A stretch of 64,000 nt of DNA from Lysobacter capsici (GTDB taxonomy: Bacteria > Pseudomonadota > Gammaproteobacteria > Xanthomonadales > Xanthomonadaceae). Position 1 is the stretch's first letter; each line of letters opens with the position of its first letter. Where the stretch lies: the NCBI RefSeq assembly GCF_018732085.1, contig NZ_CP076103.1:4836001-4900000 (forward strand). The letters are read 5' to 3'. Below are positions 28,228 to 36,811 of this stretch, piece after piece. The notes below the pieces were generated by a model, which saw only the letters and a list, made by a program, of their open reading frames with translations, ran no database searches and was not told the DNA's origin. The position numbers were made by a program, and so were the translations under genes.

Positions 28228-29622
28228 ATGACTCATAAGAAAAACCGGCCCGCTTTGACATGGACGTTCATCGGCCTGTTGGCGGCGACCGCGGTGCTCG
28301 GCGGCTGCGCCAGCGTCGAAACCCGCCCGACCGCGGCGACCAACGCCTCCAATCCGCTGATCGCCCAGGCCGGGCACCTCGCGCGCGAACACGCCGGCCT
28401 GTCCGGCGCGGCGCGCAGCGACAACGAACAACAGATCAACCGCCTGCTCGGCCAGCTCGACGACGCCGGCCTGAGCCGCGAAGCCGCCGCGCTGCCGGTC
28501 GGCGATCCGCTCTACAACTTCATCGGCAAGGTGATGATGCAGCGCGGCCTGCCGCTGCCGCGTCCGTTCGACCGCACCTCCGACTGGAATTTCAACGCCG
28601 GCCAGCGTCCGCCGGCCGAAGCCGACGGCTACCGTCCGCCGATGAAGCTGGCGGTGCTGCTGCCGGCCACCGGCGCCTCCGCGGTCGCCGGCGCCTCGGT
28701 GCGCGACGGCCTGAGCACGGCCTACTACGGCGAAAGCCGCCGCCGCCCGGACATTTTGTTCTACGACACCGGCAGCAACGCCGCCGGCGCCGTGGCCGCG
28801 TACGACAAGGCGGTCGCCGACGGCAACGACTTCGTGATCGGCCCGCTCGGCCGCGACGAAGTCAGCGCGGTGTTCGCCAAGGGCACCCTGCCGGTACCGG
28901 TGCTCGCGCTCAACCGCGGCAACGTCGCCCCGCCCAGCGGCAACGTCAGCTTCTCGCTGACGCCCGAGGACGAAGGCATCGCCGCGGCCGACTACCTGCT
29001 CGAACGCGGCGCCAAGCGCGTGCTCGCGATCGGCGGCAGCGACGACGGCCAGCGCCGCGCGATCGCCGCGCTCAAGGAGCGCCTGGCCGGACGCGGCGCG
29101 CAGATCAGCGACACCATCGGCGAAGGCACCGCCGACCTCGGCCCGTTCGTGGCCAAGCCCGGCGGCGTCGACGCGGTGTTCCTGGCGGTCAAGGGCAGCG
29201 CGGCGCGCACCCTGATTCCCAAGCTCGCGATCGTCGGCCTGTCCGACAAGCCGCGGGTGGCGACCTCGCAACTGCTGTCGGGCACCGGCAAGCCGGAGCA
29301 GGACCGCGTGCTCGACGGCCTCGCGTTCCCGTCGGAATCGTGGACCAGCGGCGGCATTCGCGGCCTGCCGCCGGCGGTCGGCGTCGCCCAGACCCTGCCG
29401 ACCGCGCGCGGCCCGGGCGCGGCGCGCCTGTTCGCGTTCGGCTACGACGCCTGGCAGCTGTCGGCCTATCTGGAACGCCTGGCCACGCGCCCGGACGCGT
29501 TCATCAACGGCGCCACCGGCGTGCTGCGCATCGACGGCGGCGGCTCGGTGCTGCGCACCCCGGCGTGGTCGACCTTCAGCAGCGGCGTGCCGGTGCCGCT
29601 GGCGGATGCCGCGCGACGCTGA
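28228..29622 (+). CDS. lpoA: Penicillin-binding protein activator, LpoA-like lipoprotein
   Basis: 464 residues. Lipobox LGGC (Cys27), then a short N-terminal helical region and a C-terminal periplasmic-binding-protein-like domain (from about 145: MKLAVLLPATGASAVAGASV). Outer-membrane LpoA activates PBP1A from the periplasm. The N-terminal TPR part is much shorter than in E. coli LpoA (678 residues); in this group a reduced form is common, to my knowledge. The rsmI-lpoA-yraN order supports the call. A TAGAAT (28176-28181) may be the -10; no good -35. Its 3' end overlaps yraN by 17 bases. Confidence 0.88.
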   Translation: MTHKKNRPALTWTFIGLLAATAVLGGCASVETRPTAATNASNPLIAQAGHLAREHAGLSGAARSDNEQQINRLLGQLDDAGLSREAAALPVGDPLYNFIGKVMMQRGLPLPRPFDRTSDWNFNAGQRPPAEADGYRPPMKLAVLLPATGASAVAGASVRDGLSTAYYGESRRRPDILFYDTGSNAAGAVAAYDKAVADGNDFVIGPLGRDEVSAVFAKGTLPVPVLALNRGNVAPPSGNVSFSLTPEDEGIAAADYLLERGAKRVLAIGGSDDGQRRAIAALKERLAGRGAQISDTIGEGTADLGPFVAKPGGVDAVFLAVKGSAARTLIPKLAIVGLSDKPRVATSQLLSGTGKPEQDRVLDGLAFPSESWTSGGIRGLPPAVGVAQTLPTARGPGAARLFAFGYDAWQLSAYLERLATRPDAFINGATGVLRIDGGGSVLRTPAWSTFSSGVPVPLADAARR

Positions 29623-30019
29623 TCCGCGCACCGGTCCGGCGCCGCGCGCGCCGGACCGCCGCAGCCGCGGCGCGGCGGTGGAAGCCGCCGCGCGCGCGTA
29701 CCTGCTCGAACACGGCCTGCGCGGCATCGCCGCGAATGCCAGCTACCGCTTCGGCGAACTCGATCTGGTGATGCGCGACGGCGCGACCGTCGTCTTCGTC
29801 GAAGTGCGCTACCGGCGCAGCGACCGCTTCGGCGGCGGCGCGGCTTCGGTCGATCTGCGCAAGCGGCGCAAGCTGGTGCTCGCCGCGCAGGCTTTTCTGC
29901 TCGCTCATCCGCGTCATGCCGACAGCCCCTGCCGTTTCGATGTGATCGAAGCCGATGGCGATCCGGAGCAGCCGGACTTGAATTGGTTGCGCGATGCGTT
30001 TCGCGCCGACGATGTCTAG
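29606..30019 (+). CDS. UPF0102 family protein, YraN-like
   Basis: 137 residues with an endonuclease-like fold: RGAAVEAAARAYLLEHG, then FGELDLVMRDGATVVFVEVRYR, which matches the conserved GExDLIxxD...VFVEVK pattern of UPF0102, with the lysine replaced by arginine. The biochemical function of this family is not settled. Follows the LpoA-like gene with a 17-base overlap. Its stop codon lies in the first copy of a 118-bp tandem duplication, so the original 3' end may have been altered. Confidence 0.88.
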   Translation: MPRDADPRTGPAPRAPDRRSRGAAVEAAARAYLLEHGLRGIAANASYRFGELDLVMRDGATVVFVEVRYRRSDRFGGGAASVDLRKRRKLVLAAQAFLLAHPRHADSPCRFDVIEADGDPEQPDLNWLRDAFRADDV

Positions 30020-30360
30020 CGCGCTCATCCCGATTGCGGCGAGCCGCGTTGGCTTTTGTGGGAGGGGCTTGAGCCCCGACGCTCTTCGCTCAGATCGCTG
30101 TGTTGTCGTCGAGTCAGGCGATCGGATCGAAATCTAGCGCACTCATCCCGATTGAGGCGAGCCACGTTCGCTCTTGTGGGAGGGGCTTCAGCCCCGATGC
30201 TCTTCGCTCAGATCGCTGTGTTGTCGTCGAGTCAGGCGATCGGATCGAAAAGCGTCGGGGCTCAAGCCCCTCCCACAAAAGCGCCGAAAAGCGTCGTGCT
30301 CAAGCTCCTCCCACACAAGCACGACGCGCGGCCGACAGCCCACAGCGATACCATGGCCGC
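30020..30360. repeat. 118-bp tandem duplication and GGGGCTTCAGCCCC hairpins
   Basis: A 118-base unit starting with tctagcgc (30015, at the yraN stop) is repeated from 30133, with about eight differences. Each copy carries a hairpin TGTGGGAGGGGCTTNAGCCCC and ends with gatcggatcgaaa. Inverted partial copies of the hairpin follow at about 30255-30285 and 30290-30318. The last 40 bases before the next ATG are ordinary. No gene. Confidence 0.85.
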
Positions 30361-30906
30361 ATGCCTACCGTAATGACCCATGCCGTGGTTCCGCTCGCCC
30401 TGGGATGGGCGCTCGGATCGCGCACGATTCCGCCGCGCCTGCTCGTGGCCGGCGCGCTCGCCGCGATGCTGCCCGATGCCGACGTGGTCGCCTTCAAGCT
30501 CGGCATCGCCTATGCCGACGACTTCGGCCATCGCGGCGCCAGCCATTCGTTCGTATTCGCCGCGGTGCTCGCGATGTTCGGCGCGGTGTGTTCGCGTTGG
30601 CTGCGCGTGCCGCCGTGGCGCGCGGCGTTGTGGCTGTTCGTCTGCGCCGCCTCGCATCCCTTGCTCGATGCCCTGACCGACGGCGGCCTCGGCGTCGCCT
30701 TGTACTGGCCGTGGTCGGACGCGCGCATCTTCGCGCCGTGGCGGCCGATCGAGGTCTCGCCGATCGGCGCGCGGTTCTTCAGCGCGCGCGGAGTCGAAGT
30801 GCTGCTGTCGGAGGCGCGTTGGGTGGTGATGCCGGCGCTCGCGCTCGGCGCGGTCGGCGCGTTGCTGCGCCGCATGAGCACGCGCGACGCGGAGCGCGCG
30901 CGGTGA
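30361..30906 (+). CDS. Metal-dependent hydrolase-like membrane protein, DUF457/YdjM family
   Basis: 181 residues with about four hydrophobic segments. The family's hallmark histidines and aspartates are present: MPTVMTHAVVPLALGW, AAMLPDADVVAF, DFGHRGASHSFVF and CAASHPLLDALTDGG. Members of this family (including LexA-regulated YdjM) are annotated as membrane-bound metal-dependent hydrolases, but the substrate is not known. ATG at 30361 chosen as the first start after the repeat tract. The next gene starts 6 bases after its stop, suggesting an operon. Confidence 0.85.
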   Translation: MPTVMTHAVVPLALGWALGSRTIPPRLLVAGALAAMLPDADVVAFKLGIAYADDFGHRGASHSFVFAAVLAMFGAVCSRWLRVPPWRAALWLFVCAASHPLLDALTDGGLGVALYWPWSDARIFAPWRPIEVSPIGARFFSARGVEVLLSEARWVVMPALALGAVGALLRRMSTRDAERAR

Positions 30907-30912
30907 GCCACG

Positions 30913-32313
30913 ATGCACCCTGAGTTCGCCGTCGGCCTGCCGCCCGCGCTGGATCAGGCGATGGCGCCGCTGTTCGGCGCCGGATGGCTGACCGATCCGG
31001 GCGAACGCCTCGCCTATGCCTACGACAACTCGCGCCGGCAATCGCTGCCCGACGCGGTCGCGCTGCCGCAGTCGCGCGAGCAGGTGCTCGCGCTGGTGCG
31101 CGCGTGTCGGCACCACCGCGTGCCGCTGGTCGCGCGCGGGCGCGGCACCAACACCACCGGCGCGTCGGTGCCGATCGCCGGCGGCGTGGTGGTCTCGTTC
31201 GAACGCATGAACCGGATCGTCGAGATCCGCCCCGGCGATCGTTGCGCGATCGTCGAACCCGGCGTGCTCAACGGCGATCTGCAGACCGCGCTCAAAGCGC
31301 ACGGTCTGTTCTGGCCGCCCGATCCGACCAGCGCCGCGTTCAGCACGGTCGGCGGCAACCTGGCCTGCAACGCCGGCGGCCCGCGCGCGGTGAAATACGG
31401 CGCCAGTCGCGACAACGTGCTCGCGTTGACGGCGGTGACCGGCGCGGGCGAATTGATCGTGTGCGGTACGGCCACGACCAAGGGCTCGACCGGCTACGAC
31501 CTGCATCGGCTTTTGGTCGGCAGCGAAGGCACGCTGGCGCTGATCGTCGAAGCGAGCCTGCGCCTGACCCCGACCGCACCGGCGCGCGCAGCGCTGCGCG
31601 CGACCTATCGCGATGTCTCCACCGCCGCGCTCGCGGTCGCGCGGTTGATGGCGCAACCGGTGACGCCGTCGATGCTGGAATTCATGGACGGCGACGCGGT
31701 GCGGCTGGCGCGCGATGTCGGCGGCGCCGATCTGCCGCACGAGGCCGGCGCCTTGCTGATGATCGAAGCCGACGGCGATGCGCAGACCTTGCCGTATGCG
31801 ATCGAGGCCTTGAAACGCGCCGCCTCCGGCGACGGCCTGCTCTCGCTCGACGATGCCGCTGACGAAGCCGCGCGGGAAAAACTCTGGGCCGCGCGCAAGG
31901 CGCTGTCGCCGTCGCTACGCACGCTGGCGCCGGGCAAGATCAACGAAGACGTGGTGGTGCCGGTATCGCGCATCCCCGAACTGGTCGACGGCGTGCAGGC
32001 GCTGTCGCGCGCTGTTGCCCTGCCGATCGTGTGCTTCGGCCATGCCGGCAACGGCAACCTGCACGTCAACCTGCTCTACGATCCCGCCGACGCGTCGCAG
32101 AGCGAACGCGCGCATGCCGCGATGGGCCACGTGTTCGAACTGGCGCTGTCATTGGGCGGCACCTTGTCGGGCGAACACGGCATCGGCCTGGCCAAGCGCG
32201 ATTTCATGCCGCAGGCGGTGGGTGCGCAGACCTTGGCGGTCATGCGTCAGTTGAAGACGGTGTTCGATCCCGACGGCATCCTCAACCCGGGCAAGTTGCT
32301 GCCGGACGAGTGA
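30913..32313 (+). CDS. FAD-linked oxidase (GlcD/D-lactate dehydrogenase-like)
   Basis: 466 residues: an N-terminal FAD-binding type 4 domain with VARGRGTNTTGASVP (about 76-90) and the VGGNLACNAGGPRAVKYG block (about 146-163), then a FAD-oxidase C-terminal domain with FGHAGNGNLHVNLLYD and GEHGIGLAKRDFM, which carry the metal-binding histidines typical of 2-hydroxyacid dehydrogenases. Likely oxidises a D-2-hydroxyacid such as D-lactate, glycolate or D-2-hydroxyglutarate; the sequence does not decide which. No iron-sulphur partner gene (GlcE/F) is beside it, which favours a single-subunit enzyme. Confidence 0.88.
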   Translation: MHPEFAVGLPPALDQAMAPLFGAGWLTDPGERLAYAYDNSRRQSLPDAVALPQSREQVLALVRACRHHRVPLVARGRGTNTTGASVPIAGGVVVSFERMNRIVEIRPGDRCAIVEPGVLNGDLQTALKAHGLFWPPDPTSAAFSTVGGNLACNAGGPRAVKYGASRDNVLALTAVTGAGELIVCGTATTKGSTGYDLHRLLVGSEGTLALIVEASLRLTPTAPARAALRATYRDVSTAALAVARLMAQPVTPSMLEFMDGDAVRLARDVGGADLPHEAGALLMIEADGDAQTLPYAIEALKRAASGDGLLSLDDAADEAAREKLWAARKALSPSLRTLAPGKINEDVVVPVSRIPELVDGVQALSRAVALPIVCFGHAGNGNLHVNLLYDPADASQSERAHAAMGHVFELALSLGGTLSGEHGIGLAKRDFMPQAVGAQTLAVMRQLKTVFDPDGILNPGKLLPDE

Positions 32314-32658
32314 GGTAGGGCGAGTTGTCGTGAACGGCCGCCGGACGAGCGTATTGCCGTAACTCACCGCGGCGCGCGCGTCCCCACAAGGCGGCGCGTC
32401 TGCTTTTGCCCACTTTAGAAAAGGAGGCGACGTCTGCGCAGCAGACGCGGGGGATTTGAGCCTTTGACTTTGCCTTCGTCGATGCAGCGCATTGCGCAGC
32501 AAGAGTCGCTCCCCCGCCCCACTTTTGTGGGAGGGGTTTCAACCCCGACGCTTTTCGTTCCGATAGTGTGATTCCCCCTTTTAAACGAGGGGAAGCACGT
32601 CGACATCGGCTGTCCGCGCTCGAACAGTCAGCGCGCGACGCACACCGCGCCGCGCGAC
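32314..32658. repeat. Repeat-containing gap between the FAD-oxidase gene and the glycine-rich gene
   Basis: Convergent gene ends. Contains a CCCACTTTAGAAAAGGAGG / CGTCTGCGCAGCAGACG element (about 32408-32450, related to the one at 26414), and a GTGGGAGGGGTTTCAACCCC hairpin (about 32527-32550) of the same family as at 30060. No gene seen. Confidence 0.7.
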
Positions 32659-33837
32659 TCAAAGCATCCGCACACCCGGCAGATCGCGGAAATACACCGA
32701 CACCTCGCCCGCCGTCATCCGCGTATCGCCGGGCCGGCCGAAGCCGCCGTCGGGCGCCGGTTCGCCGTAGTGGCCCGAGTAGCCGTCGCGCCCCGACCCC
32801 GCGCCGCCATTGCCGCCATCGCCGTAGGAACCGGCGCTGCCGCCGTCGCCGCCCGCTCCCGCACTGCCGCCCGATACGTCGAACCGCAGCAATTGCGCGA
32901 GTTCCGGATAGCGCCGGTCGTAGACCAGTTCGATCACGCCGCCGTCGCCGCCGATGCCACCCGGCCCGCCGAAGCCGCCGTCGCCACCGTGACCGCCATC
33001 GCCGCCGTGCCCCGCGCGATCCTTGTCGCCGTCGCCGCGACCACCGTCGCCGCCACTGCCGCCGCTTCCGCCATCGCCGCCCGCGCCACCGCGACCGCCG
33101 CTGGCGATCAAGGTCAGTGGACGATCGGCCGGCGCGAGCACGAGGTCTTCGATATCGCCGAGCACCCGCACCACGATCAATTTCGGATACAGCCGCGTGC
33201 TCGCATACGTGGCATACACGCGCAGATGCGGGCCGTTGAAGCCGTTGCCGCCCGGCGCGCCATCGCCGCCGCGCGCACCGTCGCCGCCGTCCTGGCCGTC
33301 GAAACCGTTGCGGCCATCGTGGCCGCTGTATCCGCTGGCGCCATCGGGTCCGTCCGCGCCCGGCCCGCCGGGCGCGCCAGCGCTGACGATGCAGCGATAG
33401 TCCGGGTCGTAATGCAGGGTCTGCGCCAGTTGCGCGCGCGGATGCAGCAGTTGCGCGCTGATCGCAAAACCGCTGTCGACGGTCGCCAGCACATCCGGAT
33501 CGGGCGCGAACCAGCCCAGTTCGTCGAACTGCCCCTGCGCGCTGGCGAAGGCGAAATTGCGAAAATCCAGCATGCCGTTGCGGCGCGTGCCGTTGCCGCC
33601 GCGCCAGGTTTCATACGTCGACGGCGCCGCTTCGCGCGGCAGTTGCGCGGTGACCGTCGCATGCATCTGCACCGGCTGGCGCGGGCAGATCGTGGTGATG
33701 CCCGGACCGATGTCGACCTGCATCGCGCTGACCTGCGCCTCGCCCAGATGCACGGTGTTGATCCCGACCAGCGAGCGCATCGGCCCGCAGCCGCTCAATC
33801 CAACGGCGACAACACAAGCGATGGCCACGCGGCTCAT
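32659..33837 (-). CDS. Glycine-rich GGX-repeat (collagen-like) putative lipoprotein
   Basis: 392 residues. Signal peptide with lipobox LSGC (Cys17), a unique N-terminal domain to about 150 (IGPGITTICPRQPVQMHA, then GWFAPDPDVLATVDS), a first Gly-rich tract with GxxGxDG repeats (about 165-205), a linker containing YPKLIVVRVLGDIEDLVL, a second long tract of GGX triplets (about 245-310), a short beta-like piece (VIELVYDRRYPEL) and a third GGX tract. The last 20 residues are non-repetitive (TAGEVSVYFRDLPG). I recognise no family and assign no function. A longer start at 33882 would extend the signal peptide. Stands alone between thiL and repeat DNA. Confidence 0.8.
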   Translation of the reverse strand: MSRVAIACVVAVGLSGCGPMRSLVGINTVHLGEAQVSAMQVDIGPGITTICPRQPVQMHATVTAQLPREAAPSTYETWRGGNGTRRNGMLDFRNFAFASAQGQFDELGWFAPDPDVLATVDSGFAISAQLLHPRAQLAQTLHYDPDYRCIVSAGAPGGPGADGPDGASGYSGHDGRNGFDGQDGGDGARGGDGAPGGNGFNGPHLRVYATYASTRLYPKLIVVRVLGDIEDLVLAPADRPLTLIASGGRGGAGGDGGSGGSGGDGGRGDGDKDRAGHGGDGGHGGDGGFGGPGGIGGDGGVIELVYDRRYPELAQLLRFDVSGGSAGAGGDGGSAGSYGDGGNGGAGSGRDGYSGHYGEPAPDGGFGRPGDTRMTAGEVSVYFRDLPGVRML

Positions 33838-34160
33838 GCGGCGCCGATGGAAGCAAGCGGGGATCGACGCGGCTGGGCGCATGGCGGTGGGCGGCGGGAA
33901 AGTCGGATCAGGCTCGCATCGGCGCAATGAAAGCGGTCTGAATTTTTTGCGGCTGTCGGACCCAACTGATGGCAGGGTGCGGTCGTGGCGATTGTGCCGG
34001 TGGCCGCGAGCCAGGGCGATTGCGGCCGGATGCGTCGTGATCACGACATCCGCTGTAGAGCGTGACCGACGCGTCGGTGTCGGGAAGGAACCCGCCTCAT
34101 TCGCAGGTGGCCGGCCATGTCGGCGGAGGTCTGCGTGGGTGGCATTCGAAACCACGATGC
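33838..34160. other. Gap between thiL and the glycine-rich gene
   Basis: About 320 bases with no supported gene. A T-run on the minus strand side (aattttttgcgg on the + strand near 33941) without a strong stem could mark a promoter or a weak terminator. An alternative start of the glycine-rich gene lies at 33882. Nothing else seen. Confidence 0.4.
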
Positions 34161-35168
34161 TCAGCCGAAATGCTGATACCCACGCCGCGGCGGCGTCCAC
34201 TGCGAACCATCGGCCAGGCGCACTGATACACCCGGCTCGGCCTCGATCCGGCCGATCACGCAGGCCGGCGTGTCGACCGCGCGCAAGGCCGACGCGATCG
34301 CCTCGCGCCGCGACGGCGCGGCGGTGAAGCACAGTTCGTAATCGTCGCCGCCACCCAGTTGCAGCGACCAGCGCGATTCGCCTTCGCAGGCGGCCGCGAG
34401 CGCGGGCGACACCGGCAGCGCGGCCGCGTCGATATGCGCACCGAGCTTCGATGCCGCGCAGACATGGCCCAGATCGGCGAGCAAGCCATCGGACACGTCG
34501 ATGCAGGCATGCGCGAGCGGCCCCAGCGCGCGGCCGGCGGCAACGCGCGGCGTCGGCCGTTGCAGGCGTTCGAACAGCCGCGTGTGATCGGTGAGCCGAT
34601 CGCCGGCGCAACGACGCACCTGCGCATCGCGGTAGGGCGCGACGCCGGCCAGGGCAAGCGCGCCGGCGGCATCGCCGAGCGTGCCGGTGACCCAGACCTC
34701 GTCGCCGACTTGCGCGGCATCGCGGCGCAACGCCGCGCCGGGCTCGACGAAACCCATCGCGGTCACGCACACCGACAACGGCCCGCGCGTGGTATCGCCG
34801 CCGACCAGGGCGACGCGGTGTTGCGCGGCCAATTCCAGAAAGCCGTCGAGAAAGCCGTCGACGAAGCCCTGCATCGCCGCGCCCGGCTGCGCCGGCAGCG
34901 ACAAGGACAAGGTGGTCCACGCGGGCAACGCGCCCATCGCGGCGAGATCGGACAGGTTCACCGCCAGCGATTTCCAGCCGATGTCGGCCGGCGCGGCGTC
35001 TTCGAAGAAATGCACGCCGCCGTTGAGCGTGTCGGTGGCGACGACGAGCTGCATGCCCGCCGGCGGTTGCAGCAGCGCGGCATCGTCGCCGATGCCGAGC
35101 GCCACGTCGTCGCGGCTGCCCACGCGCGCGCGGATGCGCGCGATCAGATCGAATTCGGCGGCGCTCAT
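34161..35168 (-). CDS. thiL: Thiamine-monophosphate kinase
   Basis: Phosphorylates thiamine monophosphate to the cofactor thiamine diphosphate with ATP. 335 residues: AEFDLIARI start, the GIGDDAALLQPP Mg/ATP motif (about 26-37), VATDTLNGGVHF, VGGDTTRGPLSV, DVSDGLLADLGH and the GGGDDYELCF motif, all characteristic of ThiL. Follows nusB by 75 bases in the order ribH-nusB-thiL seen in many proteobacteria, so probably co-transcribed. Confidence 0.96.
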   Translation of the reverse strand: MSAAEFDLIARIRARVGSRDDVALGIGDDAALLQPPAGMQLVVATDTLNGGVHFFEDAAPADIGWKSLAVNLSDLAAMGALPAWTTLSLSLPAQPGAAMQGFVDGFLDGFLELAAQHRVALVGGDTTRGPLSVCVTAMGFVEPGAALRRDAAQVGDEVWVTGTLGDAAGALALAGVAPYRDAQVRRCAGDRLTDHTRLFERLQRPTPRVAAGRALGPLAHACIDVSDGLLADLGHVCAASKLGAHIDAAALPVSPALAAACEGESRWSLQLGGGDDYELCFTAAPSRREAIASALRAVDTPACVIGRIEAEPGVSVRLADGSQWTPPRRGYQHFG

Positions 35169-35243
35169 CGCGGCGGCATCATCGGTGACGGGTGTCGGCG
35201 GAACAGGCGGCGACCGCGTCGCGTCGCGCGCGACGCGAACCGA

Positions 35244-35705
35244 TCACTTCTTCTTCGACGCGCCGAATTCGACCGCGCGCCACTCCGCCGCGGCATGGTC
35301 GAGCACGCCGTTGACGTAAGTGTGGCCGTGTTCGGCGCCGAAGCGCTTGACCGTCTCGATCGCCTCGTTGATCACCACGCGGTACGGCACGTCGGGCCGC
35401 AGGCGCAGTTCGTAGGCGGCGATGCGCAGGGTCGCGCGCTCGATCGGATCGACCTGCTCGATATCGCGATCCAAGAACGGCGCGAGCGCGGTATCGAGTT
35501 CTTCCTGGTGCTTGTCGACCCCGCGCACGAGGTCCTCGAAGTACTCCAGGTCGGCGACTTCGTGGGCCTGTTCGTGGGCGAACTGGCCGATCACGTCGTT
35601 GACCTTGGAGCCGGACATCTGCCAGGCGTACACCGCCTGCAGCGCGCGGCGGCGCGCGCGCGAACGCGCGACCGGGTCGATTCCATCCTGACGGCGACGG
35701 GTCAT
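35244..35705 (-). CDS. nusB: Transcription antitermination factor NusB
   Basis: All-helical RNA-binding protein that with NusE binds the boxA of rRNA operons. 153 residues: N-terminal RRRQDGIDPVARSRARRRAL, the FEDLVRGVDKHQEEL helix, LRIAAYELRLRPDVPYRVVI and the NEAIETVKRFGAEHGHTYVNG block, which is the NusB hallmark. Ends in a lysine-rich tail. Overlaps ribH by four bases (ATGA), and belongs to the riboflavin operon. Confidence 0.96.
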   Translation of the reverse strand: MTRRRQDGIDPVARSRARRRALQAVYAWQMSGSKVNDVIGQFAHEQAHEVADLEYFEDLVRGVDKHQEELDTALAPFLDRDIEQVDPIERATLRIAAYELRLRPDVPYRVVINEAIETVKRFGAEHGHTYVNGVLDHAAAEWRAVEFGASKKK

Positions 35706-36169
35706 GGCAGTTGTCCCAGCAGATGGCTCATTTCCAAGGCGGCCTGCGCGGCTTCCTCGCCCTTGTTGCCGTGGCTGCCGCCGGCGCGGGCCTCAGCGTC
35801 TTCGTGGCGTTCGACCGCGAGCACGCCGTTGGCGATCGCTAGGCCGTGGTCGAGCGAGACGCGCATCAGCCCGTCGGAGCAGCCGTCGGCGACTTGTTCG
35901 TAATGGCGGGTGTCGCCGCGCACGACGCAGCCCAGCGCGACCACCGCCGCGTGACGGCCGGCCAGGGCCAGGCGGCGGGCGACGATCGGCAGTTCCCAGG
36001 CGCCGGGGACGCGGATCACGTCGATGGCGTCCTCGGCAACGCCGTGTTCGGCGAAGGTCTTGCGCGCGCCGGCCACCAGGGTGTCGGTGATGCGCGGATT
36101 CCAGCGGCTGGCGATGATGGCGTAGCGCGCGCCCTCGGGGCTGCGCAGGTCGCCTTCGTAATGGGGCAT
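35702..36169 (-). CDS. ribH: 6,7-dimethyl-8-ribityllumazine synthase
   Basis: Condenses 5-amino-6-ribitylaminouracil with 3,4-dihydroxy-2-butanone 4-phosphate. 155 residues. Seen: ASRWNPRITDTLVAGA, VPGAWELPIVA, the VVALGCVVRGDTRHYE stretch with the catalytic histidine, and LDHGLAIANGVL. Length is normal. It lies downstream of ribBX, separated by about 640 bases that hold a large repeat cluster, so whether the FMN riboswitch transcript reaches it is open. Confidence 0.96.
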   Translation of the reverse strand: MPHYEGDLRSPEGARYAIIASRWNPRITDTLVAGARKTFAEHGVAEDAIDVIRVPGAWELPIVARRLALAGRHAAVVALGCVVRGDTRHYEQVADGCSDGLMRVSLDHGLAIANGVLAVERHEDAEARAGGSHGNKGEEAAQAALEMSHLLGQLP

Positions 36170-36811
36170 GGTGGGGTCGGCTGGAAGGTGAAGGGGGGTA
36201 GTTTAACGGGTGGGGGCGGTGGGTGCCTTTGGATTCGGGATTCGGGATTCGGGAGTCGGGAGTCGGGAGTCGGGAGTCGGGAGTCGGGAGTCGGGAGTCG
36301 GGAGTCGGGAAGAGCGTACTCACCTACCGTCATTCCCGCGAAGGCGGGAATCCAGGGCCTTTCGTGCGAGAACGCTTGAAGTCTCGGGGCACAAAGTCGC
36401 TGGATTCCCGCTTTCGCGGGAATGACGTTCTGGAAGGATGGCGCTAAAGGCTCTGGATTCCCGCCTTCGCGGGAATGACAGCCTGATGGGATTGCGCTGA
36501 AGGCCCTGGGTTCCCGCCTTCAGTCGCAACCCGCCCCGTTGTCCGGCTTTGCTTTTGCTCGTCATTCCCGCGAAGGCGGGAATCCAGGGCCTTTCGTGCG
36601 AGAACGCTTGAAGTTTTAGAGCACAAAGTCACTGGATTCCCGCTTTCGCGGGAATGACGGCCTGGATGGATGGCGCTGAAGGCTCTGGATTCCTGCCTTA
36701 GCACCAATGACGACCTGCACAGACAACGCTGAAGGCTCATGACGCCCAAGCGCCCGACAAACGGGCGGACGACCCAAGCCGCCAACCCGTGGTCCGCCCG
36801 CCCCACCAGCC
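36170..36811. repeat. Repeat cluster between ribBX and ribH
   Basis: Holds an array of eleven 7-bp units (36231-36307; three GGATTCG followed by eight GGAGTCG), then palindromes of the CATTCCCGCGAAGGCGGGAATG family at about 36329, 36401, 36454, 36560, 36633 and 36686. The stretches 36329-36460 and 36560-36690 are near-copies of one composite unit with cctttcgtgcgagaacgcttg between the palindromes. No gene. Confidence 0.88.
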
